Part shown: in pieces, positions 1 through 7,791 of the stretch
Layout of the letters: each line of letters begins with the position of its first letter
How positions within the stretch are numbered: position 1 is the first letter of the stretch
Origin: Lachnospiraceae bacterium UBA7225
GTDB lineage: Bacteria; Bacillota; Clostridia; Lachnospirales; Lachnospiraceae
Length of the DNA stretch: 32,320 bases
Reading direction: 5' to 3'
NCBI GenBank assembly: GCA_002473385.1
Contig: DKTR01000033.1
Span: 1 to 32,320 of the forward strand
The notes under the pieces: model-generated
Told to the model about the DNA's origin: nothing
The model's database searches: none
Seen by the model: the letters and a program-made list of their open reading frames with translations, nothing else
Made by a program: the position numbers and the translations under genes

Positions 1-1
1 G

Positions 2-286
2 ATCGTCTATGAAGGAAAATGGTTCACACCGCTGCGCGAGGCAATCCAGGCTTTCGTGGACAGCACCCAGAAATATGTGACCGGCGAAGTAAAATTCAAG
101 CTGTACAAGGGCAACATCATTAAGGCAGGCACTACCTCCCCGTACAGCCTGTACAACGAATCTCTCGCTTCCTTCACAACCGGAGATCTCTACGACCACC
201 ACGACGCAAGCGGCTTTATCACCCTGTTTGGTCTGCCGCTGAAAGTGCGCGCTATGAAAATGGCGGAAGCAGAAAAAAATAAATAA
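2..286 (+). CDS. argG: Argininosuccinate synthase, C-terminal fragment
   Basis: This is the C-terminal end of argininosuccinate synthase, the cytoplasmic enzyme that condenses citrulline and aspartate with ATP in arginine biosynthesis. The frame is open from the first bases of the window, so the gene begins to the left. The visible 94 residues contain the conserved tail segments YEGKWFTPLREA, GEVKFKLYKG, SPYSLYNESLASF and DASGFITLFGLP, which are typical of ArgG. It ends with TAA, and a shared hairpin terminator follows at once (298-336), converging with the alarmone synthetase gene. An internal ATG at 56 is not the start, because homology extends upstream of it. Only the terminal part can be judged. 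Confidence 0.93.
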   Translation: MVYEGKWFTPLREAIQAFVDSTQKYVTGEVKFKLYKGNIIKAGTTSPYSLYNESLASFTTGDLYDHHDASGFITLFGLPLKVRAMKMAEAEKNK

Positions 287-295
287 TGAGCATAC

Positions 296-337
296 AAAAA
301 AGTCCCGGGGATGCTTTATGCATCCTCAAGACTTTTC
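296..337. terminator. Bidirectional hairpin terminator between argG and relQ
   Basis: A hairpin with outer arms AAAAGTC (298-304) and GACTTTT (330-336) and inner arms GGATGC (309-314) and GCATCC (320-325) around a TTTAT loop. On the minus strand it is followed by a run of six T, a good intrinsic terminator for the alarmone synthetase gene. On the plus strand the T-run is shorter but would serve argG. The stop codon of the minus-strand gene (326-328) lies inside the hairpin, in the internal bulge. Confidence 0.8.
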
Positions 338-991
338 ACTTTCCATCTCATCAATATCTGAGCGGATCCGCATCATTTCCCTGTCAAGAGCAAATGCCTT
401 ATCCGCGCATTCCTTCAGTCTGGCAGCAGCGTCTGTCGCCTCACTGATATCCTTCTTATATTTCAGCTTATGCTCCAGACTTGCCCAGAAATCCATCGCC
501 ATTGTCCGGAATTGTACCTCCACCGGAATTTCCTTCGGACCACTGGTCAGAAAAATCGGCACTGACACAACCAGATGCAGGCTCCGGTAACCATTTGGCT
601 TCGGCTCTTCGATGTAATCCTTCCGGCGGATAACTGTAATATCATTCTGACTGCACAGATGCTGCTCAAGCTTATAAATATCATCTATGAAATCACAGAT
701 AACCCGCACTCCGGCAATATCCAGCAGATTTGTCCGCATACTCTCTATCGTCAGAGGATAATTTTTGCGCCTCATTTTCTCCAGAATACTTTCCGGGCTT
801 TTCAGGCGGGTATGTATTGTTTCAATCGGATTTTTGTCCCGGTCAATAGAAAGCTCATTGTCCAGCACACGCAGCTTTGTTTCAATCTCCATAATCGCAC
901 TGCGGTATTCCGTAAACAGCAGCCGGTAATTCTCGCTCTTATCCAGAATTTCCATAACTTCTACTACATCCAACTCTTTTTTACCTGCCAT
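326..991 (-). CDS. relQ: Small alarmone synthetase (RelQ/YjbM-type (p)ppGpp synthetase)
   Basis: A 221-residue single-domain GTP pyrophosphokinase that would transfer pyrophosphate from ATP to GDP/GTP to make (p)ppGpp in the cytoplasm. It carries the RelA/SpoT synthetase signatures: GVRVICDFIDDIYKL, the G-loop-like YIEEPKPNGYRSLHLV, and EVQFRTMAMDFWASLEHKLK, followed by a short helical C-terminal tail. There is no HD hydrolase, TGS or ACT domain, so it is a small alarmone synthetase and not a full RelA/SpoT; its length fits the RelQ family. The ATG at 991 is preceded by a GAAGGAAAG-like ribosome site. The 66-nt gap from trhP leaves room for its own promoter, but none is clear. RelP is the other possible subclass. 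Confidence 0.9.
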   Translation of the reverse strand: MAGKKELDVVEVMEILDKSENYRLLFTEYRSAIMEIETKLRVLDNELSIDRDKNPIETIHTRLKSPESILEKMRRKNYPLTIESMRTNLLDIAGVRVICDFIDDIYKLEQHLCSQNDITVIRRKDYIEEPKPNGYRSLHLVVSVPIFLTSGPKEIPVEVQFRTMAMDFWASLEHKLKYKKDISEATDAAARLKECADKAFALDREMMRIRSDIDEMESEKS

Positions 992-1057
992 ATGCTCTGC
1001 TTTCCTTCTATAATCCTATAATCTGTATAATTCTCTGCCGCATCCGTATCACACATC

Positions 1058-2284
1058 CTACTGCTGCTCTTTTCTTCTCAGCAGATCATACTGCTGCGCC
1101 GTCTCAGACAGGCGCACCTTCAGCTTTTGCTGCGGATGCGGAGCACTTTCCATGGAAGTACCCTCTTCATCGGTGATAGAAACGACAGATGCCAATACAT
1201 TTGCCCCATCCGGCTTCATGATTTCAATTTCCTCACCGACGGAGAATTTGTTCCGCTGCTCAATACAGCAGGCACCGTCCTGCACTGCCTCCACGATGCC
1301 AAGGTAGGTATATTCCTTCACATAAGTATTGCTGTCGTAAATCTGAGCGCTCTCATCCGGCTTTCCATAGAAAAAGCCCGTTGTAAACTGGCGATAGGTG
1401 CAGCTTGCTATCTGCTGCCGGTACCATGGCATATTTTCCGTATATTTCGCCGGAGATTCCAGATAATCGTCAATCGCCTTCCGGTAAGTGCGCGCCACAG
1501 TCGCCACATAGAGCGCTGTCTTCATACGCCCCTCTATCTTAAAGCTGTCTATCCCGGCATCAAAAAGATCCGGTATATGCTCAATCATACAAAGATCCTT
1601 AGAATTAAAGATAAAGGTTCCACGCTCATTTTCGTATACCGGAAGATACTGTCCGGGGCGCGTCTCCTCTACAACGGCATATTTCCAGCGGCACGGGTGC
1701 GTGCAGGCACCCTGATTGGCATCCCTTCCGGTAAAATAATTGCTCAGAAGGCATCTTCCCGAATACGAAATACACATTGCGCCGTGTACAAAAGTCTCTA
1801 TTTCCAGATTCTCCGGAATATTCGCACGCAGCTCCTTAATTTCTGAAAGAGACAGCTCACGTGCAGACACTACCCGCTTCGCTCCCAGTTCATGCCAGAA
1901 ACGGTACGTCTCATAATTTGTATTGTTTGCCTGGGTGCTGATGTGAATCTCGATTTCCGGACAAATCCGCTTAGCGATCCGGAAAACACCCGGATCAGCA
2001 ATGATCAGCGCATCCGGGCGTATATCTTTCAACTCCCGGAAATAATCCTCCACCCCGGCAAGATCGTCATTATGCGCCAGAATATTCGCCGTCACATACA
2101 CCTTTACGCCGTATGCATGTGCAAATGCAATTCCCGCGCGCATCTCTTCCATAGAAAAGTTTTTCGCCTTCGCGCGAAGCCCAAAAGCCTCTCCGCCGAT
2201 GTATACGGCATCCGCCCCAAAAATAACAGCTGTTTTCAGTACCTCAAGGCTGCTTGCCGGTATCAAAAGTTCTGGTTTTTTCAT
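1058..2284 (-). CDS. trhP: U32-family tRNA uridine hydroxylation protein (TrhP/YrrO-like)
   Basis: A 408-residue peptidase-U32-family protein. In Bacillus and E. coli such proteins act in prephenate-dependent 5-hydroxylation of wobble uridine 34 of tRNA, although the family name records an older protease assignment. The U32 signature is clear in the middle of the chain: ETFVHGAMCISYSGRCLLSN, followed by TGRDANQGACTHPCRWKY with its cysteines, which are the presumed metal or iron-sulfur ligands. The N-terminus (PELLIPASSLEVLKTAVIFG, GADAVYIGG) is the family TIM-barrel start. It overlaps the upstream methyltransferase gene trmR by an ATGA, so the two are translationally coupled. TrmR methylates the hydroxyuridine that TrhP makes, which supports this role over a protease. 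Confidence 0.9.
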   Translation of the reverse strand: MKKPELLIPASSLEVLKTAVIFGADAVYIGGEAFGLRAKAKNFSMEEMRAGIAFAHAYGVKVYVTANILAHNDDLAGVEDYFRELKDIRPDALIIADPGVFRIAKRICPEIEIHISTQANNTNYETYRFWHELGAKRVVSARELSLSEIKELRANIPENLEIETFVHGAMCISYSGRCLLSNYFTGRDANQGACTHPCRWKYAVVEETRPGQYLPVYENERGTFIFNSKDLCMIEHIPDLFDAGIDSFKIEGRMKTALYVATVARTYRKAIDDYLESPAKYTENMPWYRQQIASCTYRQFTTGFFYGKPDESAQIYDSNTYVKEYTYLGIVEAVQDGACCIEQRNKFSVGEEIEIMKPDGANVLASVVSITDEEGTSMESAPHPQQKLKVRLSETAQQYDLLRRKEQQ

Positions 2285-2931
2285 GATAATCCTTTCTTCA
2301 CGCTCACTGCCGCCCCATCCCCGACCGGGACAATCGTTGTCAGCAGCTGTTCATTGTGCTTCAGCTCATACAGATACTCCCGCATCCGTTTATAGATTGT
2401 CCGGTTCCGGCGCTCTACCGCAAAGTGCGACTCAATCAGATCTCCTTCCTGGAGCACGTTATCTGACACCAGAATTCCCTCAGGCTCCAGAAGGCGCAAA
2501 ATCTCCGGCAGAAAATAAATATACTGTCCCTTTGCAGCGTCCATAAAAATAAAATCAAAAGAGCCTTCCAGCTCTTTTAATCGTTCCATAGCATCTCCCT
2601 CCAGCAGAGTAATGCGCCCTGACATGCGCGCCCGCGCAAAATTCTCCTTAGCCTGGGGAATCCGCTTTTCATATTTTTCAATTGTCGTAACAGTTGTACC
2701 CGGCGGTGTATTTTCACACATCAGAATCGCAGAAAACCCGACCGCCGTGCCTACCTCCAGAATGCGCCGGGGGCGCTTCATCCGCAGGAGTACCTTCAGA
2801 AAGCTCTGCATCTGACGCCGGATAACCGGCACGCCATCCTTTTTTGCCTGCTGCTCCAGCTCATCCAGAAATTCACCGTTTCCAGTGTCCAGTGAATCCA
2901 GATACGCTGTCATTCGTTCTTCTACAATCAT
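2281..2931 (-). CDS. trmR: tRNA 5-hydroxyuridine methyltransferase (TrmR/YrrM-like O-methyltransferase)
   Basis: A 216-residue class I SAM-dependent methyltransferase of the catechol-O-methyltransferase-like family. Motif I is EVGTAVGFSAILMCE. The acidic motif is FDFIFMDAAKGQY and the post-motif segment is LVSDNVL. In Bacillus the YrrM member methylates 5-hydroxyuridine-34 of tRNA to 5-methoxyuridine, and it sits in the same yrrM-yrrO order as here. The ATG at 2931 overlaps the MltG-like stop codon (ATGA), and its own stop overlaps the trhP start. The pairing with the U32 gene makes the tRNA substrate likely. Without that context it would be called a generic O-methyltransferase. Confidence 0.88.
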   Translation of the reverse strand: MIVEERMTAYLDSLDTGNGEFLDELEQQAKKDGVPVIRRQMQSFLKVLLRMKRPRRILEVGTAVGFSAILMCENTPPGTTVTTIEKYEKRIPQAKENFARARMSGRITLLEGDAMERLKELEGSFDFIFMDAAKGQYIYFLPEILRLLEPEGILVSDNVLQEGDLIESHFAVERRNRTIYKRMREYLYELKHNEQLLTTIVPVGDGAAVSVKKGLS

Positions 2932-3323
2932 TCATCGTCCTCATTCTCTGACAAGTCTTCTTCATTTCCGGATAAAACAGCCAGCATTTCCGCGGCATTC
3001 TGCGACGTATTCAGCACGTAGTCTCCCGCCTTCATCTGCCCATGATATCTGGAAAGGCGCTCCTGTACGCAAAAAACCTTTGCATCCCTGATCAGCCCTC
3101 TTGCCTCCAGAAGCTCTGCCACCTGACCGACACTGCTGCCCTCCGGAATCACCACTGCGGCATCCCTGCCCGGCGGATCGGATACGCTCACATTATCATA
3201 AAGACTATGTCCAAAATAATAGGCATACTCCCCGAGATGATAAATTCCCACTGCGATGACCGCCGCGAAAAGAAGCTTTATCAGAAACATCAATATACCT
3301 GTCAGTATCCGTCTGGTCTGCAT
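2928..3323 (-). CDS. Short MltG-like membrane protein without the catalytic domain
   Basis: A 131-residue protein with one N-terminal membrane segment (a hydrophobic stretch from about residue 7 to 28) and an extracytoplasmic part resembling the LysM-like N-terminal region of MltG/YceG: VVIPEGSSVGQVAELLEARG, then a KAGDYVLNTSQNAAEML block. Full MltG, the endolytic murein transglycosylase, is about 330-380 residues with a catalytic glutamate domain. That domain is absent here, and the protein ends in an acidic tail. It occupies the yrrL (mltG) position of the Bacillus gene order, before trmR. An in-frame ATG lies at 3329, but the GGGGG ribosome site is better spaced for the ATG at 3323. Its function is uncertain; it may be regulatory or a reduced relic. 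Confidence 0.75.
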   Translation of the reverse strand: MQTRRILTGILMFLIKLLFAAVIAVGIYHLGEYAYYFGHSLYDNVSVSDPPGRDAAVVIPEGSSVGQVAELLEARGLIRDAKVFCVQERLSRYHGQMKAGDYVLNTSQNAAEMLAVLSGNEEDLSENEDDE

Positions 3324-3338
3324 AAGCATCCCCCTTCT

Positions 3339-3698
3339 TTAAGAACGGATTTCCTGTGCCACTTCATCCAGATCCAGGTCCAGCGCCTCCGAAAGCCCCG
3401 CCGCCACCTTCTGAAGCATTCTGCAGACCGCAAGCTCACTGCTCAGATATTCATTTACCAGCGGATCCTTACGGAACTGCGCATGCTGCATATTAAATTC
3501 CTGCACTCTGTCATACAGTGTTTCCGTATCGCCCTCATGCTGCAGGCGGTAAGCCTGCGCCCGGTAAGCGTCAATCTGCTTTTTCAGCTCCGGCATACCG
3601 GACAGCTTGTTTTTCGCCCGGCAGAAAGCGCGGTATTCCCGGCTGTCCTGAATGACACGTATCAGTGCCTTTGTATAAATTTCTACATTATCCTGCAT
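3339..3698 (-). CDS. YlbF/YmcA family regulator
   Basis: A 119-residue, almost wholly helical protein of the YlbF/YmcA family. In Bacillus these proteins form the Y-complex (YlbF-YmcA-YaaT), which modulates RNase Y and affects competence, sporulation and biofilm formation. The sequence shows the family pattern of a long helix with spaced charged and aromatic residues (AYRAQAYRLQ, VQEFNMQHAQFRKDP, NEYLSSELAVCRMLQ). It starts 12 nt after the RNase J stop with a GGAGA ribosome site, so it is probably co-transcribed with an RNA-degradation gene. Which paralogue (YlbF or YmcA) it is cannot be said from one member. Confidence 0.8.
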   Translation of the reverse strand: MQDNVEIYTKALIRVIQDSREYRAFCRAKNKLSGMPELKKQIDAYRAQAYRLQHEGDTETLYDRVQEFNMQHAQFRKDPLVNEYLSSELAVCRMLQKVAAGLSEALDLDLDEVAQEIRS

Positions 3699-3710
3699 AA
3701 CTGCTCTCCG

Positions 3711-5378
3711 TTAAACTTCCATGATAATCGGCAGGATCATCGGACTTCTTTTTGTCTTTTTCCAGATAAAATTGTTAAGCTCATCGCGAATGGTATTCTT
3801 AATCTTGCTCCAGTCGGAAATGTGCTTTGTCTCACAGTAAACAAGCGCCTCTTCAATCACCTGGCGTGCCTCTCCCATCAGATCCTCCGATTCGCGCACA
3901 TAAACAAATCCGCGCGATACAATATCCGGTCCCGCAAGCACTTGATTGGTGTAGCGCTCCAGTGTGAGAACCACGATCACAATGCCGTCCTCAGCAAGAT
4001 GCTGCCGATCCCGGAGTACAATATTTCCGACATCTCCGACACCAAGTCCGTCCACCAGAATCGCGCCTGTCTGCACCTGCCCGTTTAATTTTGCCGGCTC
4101 CGTTTCATCCAGTTCCAGAACCTGTCCGCTCTTCATGATAAAAATATGCTCCTTCGGAATGCCCAGGCTCTGTGCGAGCTGTGCCTGCGCCTTTAAATGG
4201 CGGTATTCGCCGTGCACCGGAATGGCATACTTCGGATGTACCAGGGAGTAAATCAGCTTGATCTCCTCCTGGCAGGCGTGTCCGGAAACATGGGCATCCT
4301 GGAAAATTACATCGGCACCCTTTGCCGACAGCTCATTGATCACCTTCGAAACCGCCTTCTCGTTACCCGGAATCGGATGTGAGCTGAAAATGACCGTATC
4401 GCCCGGCTTGATAGAAACCTTGCGGTGCATATCCGATGCCATCCGTGAAAGAGCAGCCATCGACTCGCCCTGGCTTCCGGTGGTAATCAGAACCATCTGT
4501 TCATCCGGATAATTTTTCATCTGCTCAATATCGATCAGCGTATAGTCCGGAATATTCAGATAGCCAAGCTCCGCAGCCGTAGAAATAATGCTGACCATGC
4601 TTCTTCCCTCAACAACAACCTTTCTGCCGTACTTATAAGCAGAATTGATGATCTGCTGCACACGGTCCACATTGGAAGCAAACGTTGCAATGATAATACG
4701 GGTGTTACGGTGCTCAGCAAAAATATTGTCAAATGTCCTGCCTACGGTGCGCTCAGACATGGTAAAGCCCTGCCGCTCCGCATTTGTGCTGTCGCACATC
4801 AGCGCGAGCACACCCTTCTTTCCAATCTCCGCAAAACGCTGCAGATCAATGGCATCACCGAACACCGGCGTATAATCCACCTTGAAGTCGCCGGTATGGA
4901 CAACGATTCCCGCCGGAGAATAAATGGCAAGAGCTGCCGCATCTGCGATACTGTGGTTCGTTTTGATAAACTCAATGCGGAACATGCCCAGATTAATGGA
5001 CTGTCCGTGCTTTACAATTTTGCGCTTGGTTGTTTTTAACAGATTGTGCTCGGTAAATTTATTTTCAATAATTCCCATCGTCAGCTTGGTGGCATAAATC
5101 GGCACGTTAATATCTTTGATGATGTACGGAAGTGCACCGATATGATCCTCATGACCGTGTGTAATGACAAAGCCCTTTACCTTGTCGATATTTTCTTTCA
5201 GATAAGTGACATCAGGAATGACCAGGTCGATGCCGAGCATGTCATCCTCCGGGAAAGACAGTCCGCAGTCCACCACAACAATACTGTCTTCGAACTCAAA
5301 GGCAGTTATGTTCATTCCGATCTGCTCCAGACCGCCGAGCGGAATGATCCTCAATTTGGAATTGTTAATATTTTTCAA
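3711..5378 (-). CDS. rnj: Ribonuclease J
   Basis: A 555-residue metallo-beta-lactamase/beta-CASP ribonuclease with 5'-3' exonuclease and endonuclease activity in mRNA decay and rRNA maturation. The zinc motif HGHEDH is at residues 74-79, after the family N-terminus IIPLGGLEQIGMNI. Further signatures are TGDFKVDYTP, the beta-CASP segments SHPIPGNEKAV and PVHGEYRHL, and the C-terminal domain after residue 450. The start is a TTG at 5378, decided by the AAAGGAG ribosome site 6 nt upstream; no ATG is equally well placed. It lies between the DUF1292 gene and ylbF, an insertion relative to the Bacillus order. RNase J1 and J2 cannot be separated here, but the intact zinc motif suggests an active enzyme. 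Confidence 0.95.
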   Translation of the reverse strand: MKNINNSKLRIIPLGGLEQIGMNITAFEFEDSIVVVDCGLSFPEDDMLGIDLVIPDVTYLKENIDKVKGFVITHGHEDHIGALPYIIKDINVPIYATKLTMGIIENKFTEHNLLKTTKRKIVKHGQSINLGMFRIEFIKTNHSIADAAALAIYSPAGIVVHTGDFKVDYTPVFGDAIDLQRFAEIGKKGVLALMCDSTNAERQGFTMSERTVGRTFDNIFAEHRNTRIIIATFASNVDRVQQIINSAYKYGRKVVVEGRSMVSIISTAAELGYLNIPDYTLIDIEQMKNYPDEQMVLITTGSQGESMAALSRMASDMHRKVSIKPGDTVIFSSHPIPGNEKAVSKVINELSAKGADVIFQDAHVSGHACQEEIKLIYSLVHPKYAIPVHGEYRHLKAQAQLAQSLGIPKEHIFIMKSGQVLELDETEPAKLNGQVQTGAILVDGLGVGDVGNIVLRDRQHLAEDGIVIVVLTLERYTNQVLAGPDIVSRGFVYVRESEDLMGEARQVIEEALVYCETKHISDWSKIKNTIRDELNNFIWKKTKRSPMILPIIMEV

Positions 5379-5397
5379 AAAATTCTCCTTTCTTTAA

Positions 5398-5658
5398 TCA
5401 GAGCGAAATATCAATATCCTCCAGCATTTCACTGAATACCCTGGATATTGCCGCTAATTCATTATTATCTTCTACGATCTCATAAATTGCTTCCTGCTCG
5501 CCGTCTTCCGACAAATCCTTCAGAATGAGCGCTTCTGCATCGTCTTCCTCGGAATCGGTGACCAGTATATAGTTTGTTCCATTTATTCTCGTCTGTTCCA
5601 GCACAAAAAATTCTACAGATTCCCCGGAATCTGCCATCTCAAATAAAATTTTTTCCAT
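5398..5658 (-). CDS. DUF1292 family protein (YrzB-like)
   Basis: A small acidic 86-residue protein of the DUF1292 family, known in Bacillus as YrzB and of unknown function. Visible family features are the opening EKILFEMADSGESVEFFVLE, the NYILVTDSEEDDAEALILKD strand region, and the acidic tail. An in-frame ATG 30 nt upstream (5688) would overlap ruvX. The ATG at 5658 is chosen because a GGAG site lies 7 nt before it and because it follows the ruvX stop directly. The ireB-ruvX-yrzB order is conserved in Firmicutes, which supports the identity. Confidence 0.88.
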   Translation of the reverse strand: MEKILFEMADSGESVEFFVLEQTRINGTNYILVTDSEEDDAEALILKDLSEDGEQEAIYEIVEDNNELAAISRVFSEMLEDIDISL

Positions 5659-5659
5659 T

Positions 5660-6118
5660 TTACTTCTCCGTTCTCTGAGATATGGCAAGATAATCTAAAT
5701 AGCCCTGCAAAATATACACGGCTGCCAGCTTATCTACATAATTCTTCCGCTCTTCGCGGCGCACCCTTCCCTCCATCAAAGTACGGTTTGCCTCCACGGT
5801 CGTTAGGCGTTCGTCCCACATAATGACAGAAAGACCGGTTCTTCTCTCCAGCATCTCTTTGAATGCCAGAGATTTCTCTGCACGTTCTCCAATCGTATTA
5901 TTCATATTCTTCGGAAAGCCAAGCACAATCTTTCCTACATTGTATTCCCCGATCAGCGTTTCAATTCTCGCACAGGTCTGCCGGAGTTTATTTTCAGACG
6001 TTCTTCGGATAATCTCAATTCCCTGCGCGGTAATCAGCAGCTCGTCGCTGATTGCCACGCCCACGGTCTTAGAGCCAAAATCCAGCCCCATGATCCGGTA
6101 TCTGTTTTCTGCTGTCAT
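5660..6118 (-). CDS. ruvX: RuvX/YqgF RNase H-fold resolvase-like protein
   Basis: A 152-residue RNase H-fold protein of the YqgF family (Holliday-junction-resolvase-like; a role in 16S rRNA 5' processing is known in E. coli). The N-terminal acidic motif is IMGLDFGSKTVGVAISDE. The central strands carry KIVLGFPKNMNNTIGERAE and MWDERLTTVEANRTL, and the C-terminal acidic residue is in VDKLAAVYILQGYLD. Length is typical. The ATG at 6118 overlaps the ireB stop as ATGA, so translation is probably coupled. It is part of the conserved ireB-ruvX-DUF1292 trio. Confidence 0.93.
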   Translation of the reverse strand: MTAENRYRIMGLDFGSKTVGVAISDELLITAQGIEIIRRTSENKLRQTCARIETLIGEYNVGKIVLGFPKNMNNTIGERAEKSLAFKEMLERRTGLSVIMWDERLTTVEANRTLMEGRVRREERKNYVDKLAAVYILQGYLDYLAISQRTEK

Positions 6119-6372
6119 GACCGGTTTTTGATATACTCGCGCAGAAGCTCCTCCACCAGCTCGTCGCGCTCTACCTTCATGATCATAGCGCGCGCATTGT
6201 TGTGGCTGGTAATATAGGTAGGATCCCCCGACATGATATAGCCGACAATCTGATTGACCGGATTGTAGCCCTTTTCCACCATGGCATTGTAAACGGCGTC
6301 CAGAATATCCTTTACCCGCACTTCTGTGTCCATATTCATTCGAAAATATTGTGTGTTACTGATTTTTCCCAT
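6115..6372 (-). CDS. ireB: IreB family regulatory phosphoprotein
   Basis: An 85-residue protein of the IreB (DUF965, YrzL) family. In Enterococcus, IreB is phosphorylated by the Ser/Thr kinase IreK and modulates cephalosporin resistance. Diagnostic segments are RVKDILDAVYNAMVEKGYNP, GYIMSGDPTYITSHNNAR and ELVEELLREYI. The position directly before ruvX is the family's usual one. Upstream, a 50-nt gap separates it from mtaB, with no clear terminator. Whether this organism uses the protein for cell-wall stress signalling is inference. Confidence 0.92.
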   Translation of the reverse strand: MGKISNTQYFRMNMDTEVRVKDILDAVYNAMVEKGYNPVNQIVGYIMSGDPTYITSHNNARAMIMKVERDELVEELLREYIKNRS

Positions 6373-6422
6373 TTCTCCACGTCCTTAACAAACATCCTTT
6401 TGCTCTATTTTACATCAGAGTT

Positions 6423-7697
6423 TCATAAAATACAATCACAAATTTTATTTCTGAGTTTTCTGCCCTCTGCCGGCACCGTTACGGAAATATACTCCCGCGT
6501 GTGTCCGCTGTAATATTCTCTGCCGTCTATAACTGTTTTTTCCTCAAACAGAACCTCCACCTGCCTGCCATGAAAATATGCCTCGTACTCCGCCATATTC
6601 TTCCGGTTCAGCTCCTGCAGCACCTTACTGCGCTCCGTTTTGATCTCCTCCGTAATCTGATGATCCATCCCGGCGGCTTTCGTGCCCCTGCGCCTGGAAT
6701 ATTTAAAGATATGTGTCTCATAAAATTTCACTTTTTCCAGGAAAGCACAGGTTTCGGCAAATTCCTCTTCCGTTTCCCCGGGAAAACCGACAATCACATC
6801 CGTCGTCAACGCGGGATGATCAAAATATCTGCGCAGCAGCAGACATTTTTCATAATATTCCTCCGCCGTATAATGACGGTTCATACGCTTTAATGTTTCA
6901 TTGCATCCGCTCTGCAAAGATAGATGAAAATGCTGGCAGATTTTCGGCAGAGCGCTGATTTTCTCCGCAAATTCCTCAGTAATAATACGCGGCTCCAGAG
7001 AGCCAAGCCGGATGCGCCGGATTCCCTCCACCTCGTGTACCGCCTCAATAAGCTGTAAAAGACCGATACCGTCCTTTTTTTCCTTCCCGTAGGAACTTAA
7101 GTGAATGCCGGTAAGCACAATTTCCTGGTAACCGTTTTTTGCCAGCGTACCCACCTCTTTTAACACATCCGGCAGTGCACGGCTGCGGATGCGCCCCCTG
7201 GCATACGGAATAATACAATAGCTGCAAAACTGATTGCAGCCGTCCTGCACCTTAATATAGGCACGGGTATGCTCCGCCGTCCCCGTGATAGAGAGCGTCT
7301 CATACTCCGGCGCATGAGCGACATCCAGCAGATGACATGCTTCGTGCGACTGTACGTACTCCTCCAGGATATCTGCAATATCCTTCTTGCGGTTGTTTCC
7401 GACAACAATATCCACCGCTCCGTCTGCGGCAAGTTTCTCGCCTGCCGCCTGCGCATAGCAGCCCGCTGCCACTACAATCGCCTGTGGATTCATTTTCTTC
7501 GCACGGTGCAGCATCTGCCTCGACTTCCGGTCGGCAATATTTGTAACTGTGCAGGTATTGATGATATAGACATCCGCGGGCTCGTCAAATGAAACAATTT
7601 CGTAGCCGCGCGCCTGCAGCATCTGCTGCATCGCCTCTGTCTCGTATGCGTTCACTTTGCATCCCAGATTATGAAATGCCACTTTTTTCTTTTTCAT
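6423..7697 (-). CDS. mtaB: tRNA t6A37 methylthiotransferase MtaB
   Basis: A 424-residue radical-SAM methylthiotransferase that converts N6-threonylcarbamoyladenosine-37 in tRNA to its 2-methylthio form. The N-terminal UPF0004 domain has three iron-sulfur cysteines (C13, C49, C80). The radical-SAM motif CNQFCSYC gives C153, C157 and C160. A C-terminal TRAM-like region follows. The opening VAFHNLGCKVNAYETEAM distinguishes MtaB (YqeV) from MiaB. The ATG at 7697 follows a GGAAAGGA ribosome site. In Bacillus mtaB follows rsmE; here nifS, thiI and an HPr-like gene lie between them. Its upstream region contains a GTAACTG dyad (7732-7752). Confidence 0.94.
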   Translation of the reverse strand: MKKKKVAFHNLGCKVNAYETEAMQQMLQARGYEIVSFDEPADVYIINTCTVTNIADRKSRQMLHRAKKMNPQAIVVAAGCYAQAAGEKLAADGAVDIVVGNNRKKDIADILEEYVQSHEACHLLDVAHAPEYETLSITGTAEHTRAYIKVQDGCNQFCSYCIIPYARGRIRSRALPDVLKEVGTLAKNGYQEIVLTGIHLSSYGKEKKDGIGLLQLIEAVHEVEGIRRIRLGSLEPRIITEEFAEKISALPKICQHFHLSLQSGCNETLKRMNRHYTAEEYYEKCLLLRRYFDHPALTTDVIVGFPGETEEEFAETCAFLEKVKFYETHIFKYSRRRGTKAAGMDHQITEEIKTERSKVLQELNRKNMAEYEAYFHGRQVEVLFEEKTVIDGREYYSGHTREYISVTVPAEGRKLRNKICDCIL

Positions 7698-7731
7698 CTT
7701 GACTTTTTCCTTTCCAAACGGTAAGATAAAA

Positions 7732-7752
7732 GTAACTGTACAAAGCAGTTAC
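7732..7752. repeat. Inverted repeat GTAACTG-N7-CAGTTAC
   Basis: A perfect dyad with seven-base arms GTAACTG (7732-7738) and CAGTTAC (7746-7752), in the divergent space between mtaB and the HPr-like gene. The same arms recur in a second dyad at 10964-10990 before the cysteine desulfurase gene. No T-run follows on either strand, so it is not a terminator. It could be an operator or a dispersed repeat; no regulator is identified. Confidence 0.6.
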
Positions 7753-7791
7753 AGATAAAATTGATTAAACAATTAAGGGAGGTCTTTCGCA

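Noticed and set aside
3042..4088. 348-codon plus-strand frame opposite rnj and ylbF
   Set aside because: It spans the antisense of several clear genes and has no ribosome site or recognisable domain.
7740..7790. Promoter for the HPr-like gene
   Set aside because: A TAAAAT box is present, but no acceptable -35 lies at 16-18 bases, so no promoter is called.
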